Below are positions 34,268 through 45,944 of a DNA stretch of 64,000 bases, piece after piece. This DNA is from Microbacterium sp. Nx66 (lineage in GTDB: Bacteria > Actinomycetota > Actinomycetes > Actinomycetales > Microbacteriaceae). Below the pieces are notes generated by a model, which saw only the letters and a program-made list of their open reading frames with translations, searched no databases and was not told the DNA's origin. Position numbers and translations under genes: made by a program. Within the stretch, counting starts at the first letter, position 1. Each line of letters starts with the position of its first letter. The stretch covers positions 3,100,001-3,164,000 of the forward strand of contig NZ_LR880474.1 in the NCBI RefSeq assembly GCF_904066215.1. Reading direction: 5' to 3'.

Positions 34268-35329
34268 TCAGAACAGCGCGGGCTGCGGAACGTAGTCCCG
34301 CGCGGCCGCCCCGGCGTCGGGGCCGAGCTCGGCGAGGGAGGCCGGCTGCCACTTCGGGTTGCGGTCCTTGTCGACCACCTGCGCCCGGATGCCCTCCACC
34401 AGGTCGGGGTGCTCGTTCACGAACCACAGCACCCGGCGGTACTCGCCTTCGAGCGCGGCACGAAGCCCACTCATCCCCCGCGCCTCCCGCACGGCGTCGA
34501 GGGTCACGACGAGGCCGGTCGGGGCCAGTCCGTCGAGCAGGTCGGCGACGGCGGCCGCTTCATCGGTGCCGAGCGCACGCAGCCGCTCCAGGATCTCGGG
34601 CACGGTCGAGGCGGCGAAGACCTCGTCGATCCACTCCCGCGCGTCGGGGAGCGCGGACGGCTCCGGCGTCTCGTCGAAGAGCAGGACGATCTCGCTCGGG
34701 CTCGTCGGATCGGCGCGGTACGCCAGAGCCTCGCGCAGCGCGTCGAGGCGGTCGGAGGGGACGAAGTGGTCGGCGAAGCCCGCGTACACGGCGTCGGCAC
34801 CGTTCATCGTGGCCCCGGTGAGACCGAGGTATTCGCCGAGCCGTCCCGGCGCCCGCCCCAGCAGCCACGTGCCGCCGACGTCGGGCGTGAAGCCGATCCG
34901 GGTTTCCGGCATGGCGAGCTTCGAGCGCTCGGTGACCACGCGGATCGCGGCGTGCCCCGCGAGACCGATGCCGCCGCCCATGGTGATGCCGTCGGCGAGC
35001 GCGACCACGGGCTTCGGGTACTCCGCGATCATGGCGTTCATCGCGTACTCCCGGCGGAAGAACTCTGCGGACTGCTCCGGATGACCGGACGTGATCTGGC
35101 TGTGCAGGCGGCGCACGTCGCCGCCCGCGCACATGCCGCGCTCACCCTCGCCGTCGATGAGGACGATCTGCACGTCGGAATCGTCGCGCCACGCGACGAG
35201 CGCCGTCGTGATGGCCGCGATCATGTCCTCGTCGAGCGCATTGATCGCCTCAGGGCGGTTGAGCGTGAGCCGCCCCAGCGCTCCTTCGGTGCGGATGAGG
35301 ACACGGGGCGCGGCGGGGGTATCGGTCAC
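34268..35329 (-). CDS. enoyl-CoA hydratase/isomerase family, 3-hydroxyisobutyryl-CoA hydrolase-like
   Basis: A 353-residue crotonase-fold protein. The CoA oxyanion-hole loop is seen in GMCAGGDVRRLH (about 65-76) and GGGIGLAGHAAIRV (about 118-131); ETRIGFTPDVGGTWLL carries the Glu typical of HIBYL-CoA hydrolases, and the length with a C-terminal helical extension (EHPDLVEGIRAQVVDKDRNPKW) matches that group rather than plain enoyl-CoA hydratases. It would act in valine degradation. Start GTG 35329 follows a TAGCCT box; an upstream ATG at 35353 is less likely. Confidence 0.85.
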   Translation of the reverse strand: MTDTPAAPRVLIRTEGALGRLTLNRPEAINALDEDMIAAITTALVAWRDDSDVQIVLIDGEGERGMCAGGDVRRLHSQITSGHPEQSAEFFRREYAMNAMIAEYPKPVVALADGITMGGGIGLAGHAAIRVVTERSKLAMPETRIGFTPDVGGTWLLGRAPGRLGEYLGLTGATMNGADAVYAGFADHFVPSDRLDALREALAYRADPTSPSEIVLLFDETPEPSALPDAREWIDEVFAASTVPEILERLRALGTDEAAAVADLLDGLAPTGLVVTLDAVREARGMSGLRAALEGEYRRVLWFVNEHPDLVEGIRAQVVDKDRNPKWQPASLAELGPDAGAAARDYVPQPALF

Positions 35330-35336
35330 GCGTGCC

Positions 35337-35342
35337 AGGCTA
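35337..35342 (-). promoter_or_regulatory. -10 box TAGCCT, leaderless start
   Basis: TAGCCT lies 7 nt before the GTG at 35329, reading on the minus strand. Confidence 0.5.
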
Positions 35343-35439
35343 CCCCGTCGCATGCGGCCGGATTCCGCACGAAATGCGGGTTCCGGGGCGGTTTTCCGGC
35401 AGGATAGGAGGAACTGTTCATCGCAACGAGAGGTCCCGG

Positions 35440-37407
<1,968 letters not shown>

Positions 37408-37418
37408 ACCGCACACAC

Positions 37419-37446
37419 GAACGCCCTCCCGATCGGGAGGGCGTTC
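37419..37446. terminator. 14-bp palindrome between convergent genes
   Basis: GAACGCCCTCCCGA (37419-37432) is the reverse complement of 37433-37446. It follows the ABC ATPase stop by 11 bp and precedes the stop of the convergent gene by the same distance. Confidence 0.8.
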
Positions 37447-37457
37447 TGCGTCTGAGG

Positions 37458-37907
37458 TCAGGCCGGACGGGGCCGGATGACGGGCCGACGACTGCCCTTC
37501 GAGACGGGAGTCGGGGCCGTGGCGACGATCTCCTCGACCGTCGCGGGCTCCTCTGACACGGGCAGGCGGAGAGCCTGCGTGAGCGCGAGGCCGTGCCGGG
37601 TGGTGAGGATCAGCCGGTTGTACTGCGGGTCGCCCTCGAGATCGACGACCACGCTGGGGCGACGGCGACGGATCAGCACGAAGTCGAGGCTGCCCGCGGC
37701 CTTCCAGCTCCCCGCCGCCAGCACGCCCGGGATGTGGGTGCCCGGGTTCGGGACGCCGCGGAGCCAGGTCCAGGCGTCATCGGTCAGCTGGACCTTGGTG
37801 ATCGTGTCGCGCACGATGCGGACGTTCTCACGGTGGAAGGTGGCGGCACGTTCGATGGGCGAGAGCACGACCTCGAGTTGCGTCTGGTCCAGCAACAACG
37901 TCACCAT
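37458..37907 (-). CDS. small PH-like protein of unknown function
   Basis: A 149-residue soluble protein without signal peptide or membrane helix. Alternating beta-strand segments (MVTLLLDQTQLEVVLS, DFVLIRRRRPSVVVDLEG, YNRLILTTRHGLALTQAL) suggest a PH-like or single beta-sandwich fold; the C-terminal 30 residues are basic and Pro-rich. I do not recognise a named family with certainty. Its promoter appears leaderless. Confidence 0.6.
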   Translation of the reverse strand: MVTLLLDQTQLEVVLSPIERAATFHRENVRIVRDTITKVQLTDDAWTWLRGVPNPGTHIPGVLAAGSWKAAGSLDFVLIRRRRPSVVVDLEGDPQYNRLILTTRHGLALTQALRLPVSEEPATVEEIVATAPTPVSKGSRRPVIRPRPA

Positions 37908-38209
37908 GCCCCCAGTCTGCCAGCGCCGCCCTCCCGGTTGGCTGGAAGTTGCTCACAGGAACGCAACGATCCCTTGTCGGAATCACCCACACGCCCACCC
38001 GCAGCAACCACCTCCCGCGAGGACAGGCGCTCACGCCGGAACAGGCCGCTACCGGGAGTGCAAGCCTGACTCCGCGCGAGCGCCTGATCTCGCCGACCTC
38101 GCGACCGCCGCTCCCTGCGCAGGCATCCGCGCGACATCAGGCAGCAGGGTCCAGGGGCCCCTGTTCCCGCGCGGGCGCCTGTCTTCGCGCGAGCGAGCGG
38201 CGGCGGAAG
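37908..38209. repeat. 302-bp gene-free stretch with family R4 repeat units
   Basis: No coding pattern is visible on either strand. The left 100 bp hold the promoter of the 37458-37907 gene. The rest contains several related units (GCGAGGACAGGCGCTC, GCGCGAGCGCCTGATCTCGC, GCGCGGGCGCCTGTCTTCGC) and GCAGGCATCCGCGCGACATC at 38120-38139, which recurs with one change at 60014-60038. It ends 6 nt before the hemL stop codon. Confidence 0.6.
37914..37919 (-). promoter_or_regulatory. -10 box CAGACT, leaderless start
   Basis: CAGACT, GGGGGC, then ATG 37907. The motif CAGACTGGG is shared with the hemQ and GNAT gene starts. Confidence 0.5.
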
Positions 38210-39532
38210 TCAGGGACGCGCGGTGAGGGCGGCCCGGGCGGCGTGCGGCAGGGCTTCCTCGATGCGCTGGAGCTCGTCCTCGCCGTGCGCGGCGGTGAGG
38301 AACCAGGCCTCGAAGACGCTCGGCGGCAGCGCGACCCCGTGCTCGCGCATCGCGTGGAAGAACGCGGCGTACCGGAAAGACTCCTGCGCCTGCGCCTCGG
38401 CGTAGTCGCGCGGAGCGGAGGCCCGGAAAGACGCGCTGAAGAGGTTGCCGGCGGACGCCAGAGCGTGGGTGACGCCGGCCTCGCCGAGCGCGCGGTCCAG
38501 CGCCGACGACACCCGAGCGGCTGCGGCGTCGACGGTCGCGTAGACCTCGGGCGTCGCGAGTCGCAGCGTGGCCAGGCCCGCGGCCACCGACAGCGGGTTC
38601 CCGGAGAGCGTGCCCGCCTGGTAGACCGGGCCGAGCGGCGCCAGAAGGTCCATGACTTCGGCACGACCGCCGAGGGCCGCCAGCGGCATACCGCCGCCGA
38701 CGACCTTCCCGAAGGTGAGGATGTCGGGCAGGTAGTTCTCCCCCGCCTCCGCCTGGAGTCCCCAGAAGCCCGCCGGGTGCACCCGGAATCCGGTGAGGAC
38801 CTCGTCGAGGATCATGAGGGCGCCGTGCGCGTGGGCGGTCTCCGCGATGAGGCGGTTGAAGCCCGGCAGCGGAGGGACGACGCCCATGTTCGCCGCCGAG
38901 GCCTCGACGATGACGGCCGCGATCCGCGGGCCGTGCTCGGCGAAGACGGCGGCGAGCGCCTCCGGGTCGTTGTAGCGGATCACGAGCGTCTGCGCGGCGA
39001 TCGGCGCGGGCACGCCGGCCGAACCGGGAAGCGCCAGCGTGGCGACCCCGGATCCGGCTTCCGCGAGCAGGCCGTCGGAGTGGCCGTGATAGTGACCGGC
39101 GAACTTCACGAGCAGATCGCGGCCGGTCGCGCCGCGGGCGAGACGGATCGCGGTCATGGTGGCCTCGGTGCCCGTCGAGACGAGACGGACGCGCTCCACG
39201 GGACGGATCTCGCCGAAGCGCACGCGGTCGGCGATGAGCGCGGCGAGCTCGACCTCCCCCTCGGTCGGCGCGCCGAAGGAGAGCCCGCGGGTCGCGGCCT
39301 CCTGTACCGCGGCGACGACCTCCGGATGCGCGTGACCGAGCAGCGCGGGGCCCCAGGACGCGACGAGGTCGACGTACTCGCGGCCCGCGGCGTCGGTCAC
39401 GGTGGCACCACGCGCCGAGGCGAGGAACCGGGGCGTCCCGCCGACCGACCCGTAGGCGCGCACCGGAGAGTTCACCCCACCGGGGATCACCGCTCGGGCG
39501 GCAGAGAAAAGGTCGTCATTGCGGTCGGTCAT
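38210..39532 (-). CDS. hemL: glutamate-1-semialdehyde 2,1-aminomutase
   Basis: A 440-residue class III aminotransferase that makes 5-aminolevulinate from glutamate-1-semialdehyde. [30 protein letters not shown] and the PLP lysine in [14 protein letters not shown] are all present. ATG 39532 has GGAG at 5 nt. It is last in the minus-strand order hemQ-hemC-hemD-hemB-hemL, after a 96-bp gap from hemB, so it may have its own promoter as well. Confidence 0.95.
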   Translation of the reverse strand: MTDRNDDLFSAARAVIPGGVNSPVRAYGSVGGTPRFLASARGATVTDAAGREYVDLVASWGPALLGHAHPEVVAAVQEAATRGLSFGAPTEGEVELAALIADRVRFGEIRPVERVRLVSTGTEATMTAIRLARGATGRDLLVKFAGHYHGHSDGLLAEAGSGVATLALPGSAGVPAPIAAQTLVIRYNDPEALAAVFAEHGPRIAAVIVEASAANMGVVPPLPGFNRLIAETAHAHGALMILDEVLTGFRVHPAGFWGLQAEAGENYLPDILTFGKVVGGGMPLAALGGRAEVMDLLAPLGPVYQAGTLSGNPLSVAAGLATLRLATPEVYATVDAAAARVSSALDRALGEAGVTHALASAGNLFSASFRASAPRDYAEAQAQESFRYAAFFHAMREHGVALPPSVFEAWFLTAAHGEDELQRIEEALPHAARAALTARP

Positions 39533-39628
39533 CGAGGCTCCTCCGTGATGCACTGAACTCTCCCGGCATCCCTTCCAGGCTAACCCGCCGCGTCTCCCCC
39601 GGAGGCCGCCGGCAGGCAGCAGGACGGC

Positions 39629-40606
39629 TCAGCCGCGCAGCCAACGGGCCGCTTCGGTGGCCCAGTACGTGAGCACGGCATCGGCACCCGCGCGGCGGAT
39701 CGACAGCAGCGACTCGAGGACCGCGGCGCGCCGATCGATCCAGCCGTTCGTGGCGGCGGCCTCGATCATCGCGTACTCGCCCGACACCTGGTACGCCCAG
39801 ACCGGGACGGTCACCGCGTCGCGGACCTCGCGGAGCACGTCGAGGAAGGCCATCGCCGGCTTCACCATGACGATGTCCGCGCCCTCGTCCTCGTCGACCA
39901 GCGCCTCCCGCACACCCTCGCGACGGTTGCCGGGGTCGAGCTGGTACGTACGGCGGTCGCCCTGGAGCTGCGAGTCGACGGCTTCGCGGAACGGGCCGTA
40001 GAACGCGCTCGCGTACTTCGCGGCATACGCCAGGATCAGCGTGTCCGTGAACCCCTCGGCGTCGAGCGCCTGACGGATCACGGCGACCTGGCCGTCCATC
40101 ATCCCGGACAGCCCGAGCAGCTGGGACCCTGCGCGCGCCTGGGCCAGGGCCATCGAGGCGTACCGCTCCAGGGTCGCGTCGTTGTCCACGGAGCCGTCGG
40201 CGGCGAGGACGCCGCAGTGACCGTGGTCGGTGAACTCGTCGAGACAGAGGTCGGTCTGCACGACGAGGGCGTCGCCGACCTCGGCCGCCAGCGCTTCGGT
40301 GGCGACGTTCAGGATGCCCTGCGGGTCGTCCGCGCCGGAGCCCCGGGCGTCGCGCACCGCGGGAACGCCGAACAGCATGACGCCGCCGACCCCGGCCTCC
40401 GCGGCCTCCACGGCCGCAGCGCGCAGCGAGTCGATCGAGTGCTGGGCGACACCGGGCATCGACCCGATGGCGACCGGTTCGCTCAGGCCCTCGCGGACGA
40501 AGAGCGGGAGCACGAGCTGCCGGGGCTCGAGAGAGGTCTCGCGCACGAGGTCGCGGACGGCGCGCGACTGGCGAAGTCGGCGCAGGCGGATGTCGGGGAA
40601 GCTCAC
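39629..40606 (-). CDS. hemB: porphobilinogen synthase (delta-aminolevulinic acid dehydratase)
   Basis: A 325-residue enzyme condensing two 5-aminolevulinates to porphobilinogen. The two active-site lysines lie in [14 protein letters not shown] and [12 protein letters not shown]. The metal loop [15 protein letters not shown] has Cys-Asp-Cys where E. coli has three Cys, a mixed zinc/magnesium-type site. The GTG start at 40606 overlaps the hemD stop by 4 bp (GTGA), indicating coupled translation. Confidence 0.95.
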   Translation of the reverse strand: MSFPDIRLRRLRQSRAVRDLVRETSLEPRQLVLPLFVREGLSEPVAIGSMPGVAQHSIDSLRAAAVEAAEAGVGGVMLFGVPAVRDARGSGADDPQGILNVATEALAAEVGDALVVQTDLCLDEFTDHGHCGVLAADGSVDNDATLERYASMALAQARAGSQLLGLSGMMDGQVAVIRQALDAEGFTDTLILAYAAKYASAFYGPFREAVDSQLQGDRRTYQLDPGNRREGVREALVDEDEGADIVMVKPAMAFLDVLREVRDAVTVPVWAYQVSGEYAMIEAAATNGWIDRRAAVLESLLSIRRAGADAVLTYWATEAARWLRG

Positions 40607-41400
40607 GGCGCGAACTCGTCTGCCGCGTGCGGAAGGGTGAACTGCGAGACGGCTTCGATCAGCGCATCGATGGTCTGCCGGTCGGCGACCACCGAGACGG
40701 GGAGACCGGCACGCTCGGCGTCCTTCGCCGTGCGGGGACCGATCGCCGCGAGCAGCGTCTCGTCCGGGATCTCGGGGAACTGTTCCCGCACCTGCTCGGC
40801 CACCGAACCGCTGGTGATGAGGATCGCGTTGATCCGGCCGTTCTCGACATCGCGGCGGATGCGCTCCGTCACCGGGACGCCGACCGTGCGATAGGCGACG
40901 ACGCCGTGCACGTCGTGCCCCGCGTCGGAAAGGAGGAGGCTGAGGACGGGCTTGGCGATCTCGCTGCGCAGCGCCAGGATGCGGCGCGGCTCGTGCTCCA
41001 GGGCGATGAGCTGCTGCGCCATGCCCTGCGCGGAGTTGTCCTGTTCCGGCACCAGGGCGACCTCGTAGCCCACGGCCTGCAGCGCCGTGGCCGTCGTCTC
41101 GCCGACGGCCGCGATCTTCGTGGTCTTCGGCACGACGGCGCGGTGGGCGAACAGCACGTCCACCGTGGTCGCGCTCGTGACGGTCAGCCAATCGAACTCA
41201 CCGGCCGCGAGCTGCTCCAGCGCCCGGTCGAGCGTCGCCTGGTCCGTCGTGGGCGCGAAGTTGATGAGCGGGGCGACGACGGGAACGGCCCCGAGGTTCC
41301 GGAGACTCGCGGCGACGCTGTCGCCCCAGGGTCCGCCACGGGGCACGAGGATGCGCCAGCCGTCCAGCGGTCGGTCCTGCTTGCTTTCAGAAGTGGTCAT
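40603..41400 (-). CDS. hemD: uroporphyrinogen-III synthase
   Basis: A 265-residue two-lobed protein that cyclises hydroxymethylbilane. Family sequence is weakly conserved, but [24 protein letters not shown] at the N terminus, [15 protein letters not shown], and [12 protein letters not shown] and [15 protein letters not shown] in the second lobe fit HemD well. It overlaps hemC upstream (ATGA) and hemB downstream (GTGA). Confidence 0.92.
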   Translation of the reverse strand: MTTSESKQDRPLDGWRILVPRGGPWGDSVAASLRNLGAVPVVAPLINFAPTTDQATLDRALEQLAAGEFDWLTVTSATTVDVLFAHRAVVPKTTKIAAVGETTATALQAVGYEVALVPEQDNSAQGMAQQLIALEHEPRRILALRSEIAKPVLSLLLSDAGHDVHGVVAYRTVGVPVTERIRRDVENGRINAILITSGSVAEQVREQFPEIPDETLLAAIGPRTAKDAERAGLPVSVVADRQTIDALIEAVSQFTLPHAADEFAP

Positions 41401-42398
41401 GACAATTCGGATTGCTCTTGAGGGACGAGGTCGGCCGCCCCTTGATCGAGCAGCCGACGGGCAACAGCGAGCCCGAACTCACGCGCTGCGTGCATCGGGT
41501 CTGCACCATCGGCAGCATCCGCACCATTGCCACTGCCGTTCCGATGAATATACTCCCCGTTCAGGGCTTCCGTGACGTCCAGACCGATCCGGCGACCCCC
41601 GTCCGGGGCGTAGACCACTGTCCTGACGCGGATCTCTGCCCCCTGGACGACGGCGTGCGCCGCCATGGGGGCTTGACAACCGGCGTCCAGGCCCTCCAGG
41701 ATGGCCCGCTCGACCGTGATCGCGAGCCGCGTCTCGCGGTGGTCCAGCGCCGACAGCGCCGCGCGCAGCTCCTCCGGGGCATCCGCCCGCGTCTCGACTG
41801 CCAGCGACCCCTGGCCCGGCGCCGTCGGCCATTCCGCGAGACCGAGCTCCTCGCGATGCAGGGGCGAATCGGTGCCCAGCCGCGAGAGCCCGGCGGCGGC
41901 GAGGATCACGGCGTCCAACTCGCCGGACGCGACGCGGGAGAGCCGGGAGTCGACGTTGCCGCGGATGTCCACGACGTGAGCGCGGGGCGCACGACGGTGG
42001 ACCTGCGCGATGCGGCGGGGCGACCCGGTGCCCACCGCGCTCCCGGCCGGCAGCTCATGCAGCGGGATGCCGTGTCGGGTGAGCACCACGTCGCGGGCAT
42101 CCTCCCGTCGGGGCGTCGCGGCGATGACGAGCGACTCCGGCACCGCGGTCGGGAGATCCTTGAGGGAGTGCACGAGGAAGTCGCACTCGCCGGCGAGGAG
42201 GGCCTCACGGAGACGGGTGGCGAAGATGCCGAGGCCGCCGATCTCCGACAACGAGGCGCGATTGGTGTCGCCCTCGCTGGTGATCGGGACGAGCTCGACG
42301 CGCCGGCCGGTGACCTTCTCGAGCGCTGCGGCGACGTGGCCCGACTGCGCCTGCGCGAGCGCGCTGCGACGGGTGCCGAGACGGATGGGGGTGCTCAT
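41397..42398 (-). CDS. hemC: hydroxymethylbilane synthase (porphobilinogen deaminase)
   Basis: A 333-residue enzyme that polymerises four porphobilinogens on a dipyrromethane cofactor bound to Cys in LEGLDAGCQAPMAAH. LGTRRSALAQAQ, VHSLKDLPT and GSPRRIAQV are the standard substrate-binding motifs. It starts 5 bp after the hemQ stop. A Gly/Asn/Asp-rich insertion (HRNGSGNGADAADGAD) lies in domain 3. Confidence 0.95.
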   Translation of the reverse strand: MSTPIRLGTRRSALAQAQSGHVAAALEKVTGRRVELVPITSEGDTNRASLSEIGGLGIFATRLREALLAGECDFLVHSLKDLPTAVPESLVIAATPRREDARDVVLTRHGIPLHELPAGSAVGTGSPRRIAQVHRRAPRAHVVDIRGNVDSRLSRVASGELDAVILAAAGLSRLGTDSPLHREELGLAEWPTAPGQGSLAVETRADAPEELRAALSALDHRETRLAITVERAILEGLDAGCQAPMAAHAVVQGAEIRVRTVVYAPDGGRRIGLDVTEALNGEYIHRNGSGNGADAADGADPMHAAREFGLAVARRLLDQGAADLVPQEQSELS

Positions 42399-42403
42399 GG
42401 CGC

Positions 42404-43081
42404 TTACTGCAGCACGTCCGCGATCTCGTCGAAGCGCAGGCGGCGCCCCGTGTAGAAGGGCACCTCCTCCTTCACGAACATGCGGGCGTCGGTGTAGCGG
42501 AGGTCGCGCATCATGTCGACGAGATCCGTGAGTTCATCCGCCTCCATCGGGAGCAGCCACTCGTAGTCGCCCAGCGCGAAGGCTGCGACGGTGTTCGCGA
42601 TGACACCGGTGAACGCGGCGCCCTTGCGACCGTGGTCGGCGAGCATCGTGCGGCGCTCCCCCTCCGGCGCGAGGTACCACTCCGGGGTGCGGACGAACGG
42701 GTAGAGGACGAGCCAGTCCTTGGGCTCGATGCCACGGAGGAACCCGGGGACGTGCGCGCGGTTGAACTCGGCGTCGCGGTGGACACCCATGGCGTTCCAC
42801 ACCGGCAGGAGCGAACGCAGCATCTCGGTGCGGCGCAGGCGACGGAGCGCCCGCTGCAGCTCCTCGGCCGTGGCACCGTGCAGCCACACCATGAGGTCGG
42901 CGTCGGCCTTGAGCCCGGAGACGTCGTAGAAGCCGCGGACGGTGACGCCCGAGTCCTCGATGTGCGAGACGATCGACTCGACCTCGGTCGCGTCGTTCTC
43001 GGTGACGGGAGCATCGGGATTGCGTCGCCAGACGGCCCAGAGGGTGTAACCGGACGGGTTCTCTTCACGCAGGTCGGACAT
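42404..43081 (-). CDS. hemQ: coprohaem decarboxylase HemQ (ChdC)
   Basis: A 225-residue chlorite dismutase-fold protein that decarboxylates coprohaem III to haem b with H2O2 in the coproporphyrin-dependent pathway. Y127 in WLVLYPFVRTPEWY is the likely radical tyrosine and H150 in MLADHGRKG the proximal haem ligand, as in actinobacterial ChdC. It heads the hemQ-hemC-hemD-hemB cluster and starts on a leaderless promoter. Confidence 0.93.
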   Translation of the reverse strand: MSDLREENPSGYTLWAVWRRNPDAPVTENDATEVESIVSHIEDSGVTVRGFYDVSGLKADADLMVWLHGATAEELQRALRRLRRTEMLRSLLPVWNAMGVHRDAEFNRAHVPGFLRGIEPKDWLVLYPFVRTPEWYLAPEGERRTMLADHGRKGAAFTGVIANTVAAFALGDYEWLLPMEADELTDLVDMMRDLRYTDARMFVKEEVPFYTGRRLRFDEIADVLQ

Positions 43082-43087
43082 GATCCC

Positions 43088-43093
43088 AGTCTG
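43088..43093 (-). promoter_or_regulatory. -10 box CAGACT, leaderless start of hemQ operon
   Basis: CAGACT, GGGATC, then ATG 43081. The same 12-mer precedes the gene starting at 57289. Confidence 0.55.
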
Positions 43094-43160
43094 CCCCCTT
43101 TGCGGAGGAGCCGCTAATCAGGGGAATACTGCCCCCACGCGAGGGCGGTACGGGGGTCGA

Positions 43161-43433
43161 TCAGCGGGCGATGGCGCGGGCGATGGCCCACACCGCCCCG
43201 CCGACGACGGCGGCGATGCCCACGGTCGCGGCGATCGCTGCGGCGGGGTTGCGGTCGGCGAACGCGCGCGCCTTCACGGCCGCCCGCGCCGACGCCTTCT
43301 CCACGCGCCGGGGGATGTTCCCCTTGACCTCGATGGCGGCCAGGGCCGCCTTCAACTCCGCCCGCGCCGAGGCGACGGGATCGACGATTCCCGCGGGGAC
43401 CGCGGTGCGCGGCAGAGACTCAGGGGTGCTCAT
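43161..43433 (-). CDS. DUF3618-like small membrane protein
   Basis: A 90-residue protein: an N-terminal segment (VASARAELKAALAAIEVKGNIPRRVEKAS) like DUF3618, then one C-terminal helix (AAAIAATVGIAAVVGGAVWAIARAI). Function unknown. It overlaps the holin-X-like gene by 14 bp and is last of three small envelope genes transcribed together. Confidence 0.7.
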   Translation of the reverse strand: MSTPESLPRTAVPAGIVDPVASARAELKAALAAIEVKGNIPRRVEKASARAAVKARAFADRNPAAAIAATVGIAAVVGGAVWAIARAIAR

Positions 43434-43827
43434 CGCCGGCCTCCTTCACGATTCGGATGTCCTCGGCCACGGCCTGTGCCGGGTTCTGGCGACGGAGCAC
43501 CTTGCGGAACTTCAGGATGCCGAGCAGCGCGAACAGCAGCACGGCGACGATGAGGATGCCGAACACCGCCAGCGCGGACAGCCATACCGGCCACCACGAC
43601 GACAGCCCCGCGATCGCGAACACGAGGATCACGGGCACGGCCCAGAACAGGAAGAACAGCGCGACGAGGAACCAGACGGAGCCGACGCCCGCATCCTTCG
43701 CCGTGCGCGACACCCACGCCTTGGCCGCGTCGATCTCGGCCTTGACCAGATTCGTGACGAGCTCCGGCAGGTCGCCGAGCAGCGTCAGCAGGCTGTCGTC
43801 GGCACGATCCCGATATCCGCGGGGCAT
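43420..43827 (-). CDS. Holin-X/phage-holin-family-like membrane protein
   Basis: A 135-residue protein with an amphipathic N-terminal part (LLTLLGDLPELVTNLVKAEIDAAKAW) and two adjacent membrane helices (about 50-75 and 80-105). This is the actinobacterial Holin-X (DUF1469-like) pattern. The name comes from fold resemblance; the flanking genes are cellular, not phage. It lies between the YtxH-like and DUF3618-like genes with 1-bp and overlapping junctions. Confidence 0.75.
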   Translation of the reverse strand: MPRGYRDRADDSLLTLLGDLPELVTNLVKAEIDAAKAWVSRTAKDAGVGSVWFLVALFFLFWAVPVILVFAIAGLSSWWPVWLSALAVFGILIVAVLLFALLGILKFRKVLRRQNPAQAVAEDIRIVKEAGDEHP

Positions 43828-43828
43828 G

Positions 43829-44242
43829 TCAGTCGTCGGACTTCCGCGGGGCGGGCTTCTTCGCGGCCGGCTTCGAGGCAGCCGGCTTCTGGGCTTCGGC
43901 GGCGCGCTCCTTGACCTCGTCGACCGCGTCCTCCGCGGCGTCCGAGATCTCCTCGGCGGCGTCCTTGCCGGAGGCGATGACCGCATCGAGCTTCTGCCCT
44001 GGCGTGCCGTCGCCGGTGACCGACTTGACGATCTTCACGGCGCCGGTCCAGACGGCGCCCGGGACCGCGGCGGCCTTGTCGCCGACGAAGCCCTTGACCT
44101 TGTCGACGCGCTCCTGCACGGGGTCGGTGTTCCAGACCTTCAGCCACTGCGTCTTGATCTGCTCGTAGCGCTCGCGTCCTGCGCGGGTGCCGAGCACATA
44201 GCCGACGCCGAGTCCGACGACGAGTCCGATCTTCCCCTTCAT
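43829..44242 (-). CDS. YtxH-like small envelope protein
   Basis: A 137-residue protein with a short N-terminal helix (GLVVGLGVGYVLGTRAGRERYEQIK) typical of YtxH-like proteins, then an Ala/Asp/Lys-rich helical part and a Lys/Pro/Ala tail. GAGACCCC precedes ATG 44242. It is first of the three-gene envelope cluster that ends at 43161. Confidence 0.75.
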   Translation of the reverse strand: MKGKIGLVVGLGVGYVLGTRAGRERYEQIKTQWLKVWNTDPVQERVDKVKGFVGDKAAAVPGAVWTGAVKIVKSVTGDGTPGQKLDAVIASGKDAAEEISDAAEDAVDEVKERAAEAQKPAASKPAAKKPAPRKSDD

Positions 44243-44411
44243 GGGGTCTCCTCACGTTGTTCCGGCTGTGGTCCGTCCCGGGGGACGCCGATCGCCCGCG
44301 TCTCCACCGCGATCAGGTACCCAGCGTAACGCCGTATGCCGATTTCGGCATCAATCGATCAGAGGGTTGACACGGAGGCATCGAGCGCACTCGCGCGTGC
44401 TCGGCGGACGC

Positions 44412-45917
44412 TCAGTCCCAGAGGAGAGCGCGGCGCAGGCGGTCCGCCTCCTCCGCAGCGTCCGGCACGACCTGCGCGAGCCCCGTGCCCGCGAGCCAGG
44501 CACCCACAGCGGCCAGCCCTGGCACGGCCTGCACGGCCTGACGCGCTGCGGCACGCCGCTCCCCCGAGCCGATGATCGACGCGGGCTGCGCCTGCACGAA
44601 GCGCCCACGATGACCCGCCACGACCTGGGCGGGCGACAGCGGGACGCCCAGGAGCGCCGAGGCCTCCCGGCGGGCGAGGTCGATCGCGGCCCCGTCATCC
44701 AGCGCCGCGGTGGCCGCAGGTTCCCCCTGCGCACCGAAGGAGACGCGGACCACCTCGCGGTCGCCCGCGGCCTCCCGCACCCACGACCACTTCGCCGTGG
44801 AGTGTGTGAGCGCCTTCGCCGTGTGGCTGTGCGGAACGGTGAGCACGCCGGTGCCGCGGGGCGGGGTGCGCAGCGCGGGCGCGTCGAGCAGCAGACTGAT
44901 GATCTCGATCTCGGGGGCCGGTGCCGCGTCGGCGGCCGCGAGGGCGGGCACGGCGCCCGCGAGCAGCTCCCGCGCCCCGTGCTCGGAGGTCGCGACGATC
45001 ACGGCGTCGGCGGCGAGTTCCGCCTCCTGCGTCGTCTCCTCGCCCTCGATCGGCTCCTCCGCGGCGGGCTCCTCGACCACGACGCGCCAGGTGGTGCCGT
45101 CGGTGGTGAGGCAACGAGCTCGGACGCGGGTGCGCACGGTCGCACCGAGTTCGTCGAGGTCGGCCGCGAGGGCGTCGACGAGTACGCTCATCCCGCCGAC
45201 GAGCCCCTCGACGGCGGCACCGGGAGTCTTCGCGCCGCGCGACGCCGCCTCACCGCGGAGGGCCAGCACCGCCCCGGAGAGGGATCCGACGCGGGTCAGG
45301 GCGGCGTTGAGTCCGGGGGCGGCGACGTCGATGTCCACGTCGTCCGGGGAGGCGGAGTAGACACCCGTGGTGACGGGGGCGACGAGGCGGTCGCGCACCT
45401 TCTCCCCCATGCGCGAGGCGACGAGGCGGCCGAGGCTCAGCTGGTGGCCGATGGTGAGCGGCGGGCGCACCCGGTCGAGATAGGCCCGCCAGGCGCCCGA
45501 CCAGCCGATGATGCGGCGGACGTCGTCCTGGAAGGGGTTGCCGGGGATGCCGAGGATGCCGCCGGCCGGAAGCGGAGCCGCGCCGCCGGGGAGTCCGGCG
45601 AGCCACGCGCCTCCCGCCTGCGGCGTCACGACGCGGTCGGAGAGACCGAGATCGTTCACGAGAGCCCGGACGTGCCCGCCCTTCGTCGCGTAGCTCTCCG
45701 CGCCCGCGTCGACGACGACACCGTCCAGCGCGACCCTGCGGATCACGCCACCCAGGGACTCGGACCCTTCGAGCAGCGTGACCTGCATGCCGACCTTCGC
45801 GCACTCCCGCGCGGCCACGAGTCCGCCGACGCCGCCGCCCACCACGACGACGTGCTTCCGTGCGGCACGGGCCGCCAGGTCGGCCGGTTCAGCGGGTGCG
45901 GGGTGCTCGGGGCTCAT
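44412..45917 (-). CDS. hemY: coproporphyrinogen/protoporphyrinogen oxidase
   Basis: A 501-residue FAD enzyme with the N-terminal dinucleotide motif VVVVGGGVGGLVAARECA (23-40), VDAGAESYAT for substrate-side contact, and GVYSASPDDVDIDVAAPGLN. In actinobacteria with HemQ the physiological substrate is coproporphyrinogen III (the CgoX role). GGAGGC lies before the ATG. An ArsR/epimerase pair separates it from hemE. Confidence 0.9.
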   Translation of the reverse strand: MSPEHPAPAEPADLAARAARKHVVVVGGGVGGLVAARECAKVGMQVTLLEGSESLGGVIRRVALDGVVVDAGAESYATKGGHVRALVNDLGLSDRVVTPQAGGAWLAGLPGGAAPLPAGGILGIPGNPFQDDVRRIIGWSGAWRAYLDRVRPPLTIGHQLSLGRLVASRMGEKVRDRLVAPVTTGVYSASPDDVDIDVAAPGLNAALTRVGSLSGAVLALRGEAASRGAKTPGAAVEGLVGGMSVLVDALAADLDELGATVRTRVRARCLTTDGTTWRVVVEEPAAEEPIEGEETTQEAELAADAVIVATSEHGARELLAGAVPALAAADAAPAPEIEIISLLLDAPALRTPPRGTGVLTVPHSHTAKALTHSTAKWSWVREAAGDREVVRVSFGAQGEPAATAALDDGAAIDLARREASALLGVPLSPAQVVAGHRGRFVQAQPASIIGSGERRAAARQAVQAVPGLAAVGAWLAGTGLAQVVPDAAEEADRLRRALLWD

Positions 45918-45944
45918 GCCTCCATCCTTTCACCGCCCCTGCGC

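Noticed and set aside
38070..38209. Plus-strand frame through the gene-free stretch near 38.1 kb
   Set aside because: The frame continues antisense through hemL and shows no ribosome binding site or GC3 pattern of its own; the stretch is better explained by repeat units.
43420..43827. Holin-like gene considered as prophage remnant
   Set aside because: Holin-X proteins are ordinary cellular genes in actinobacteria, and no other phage gene is nearby.
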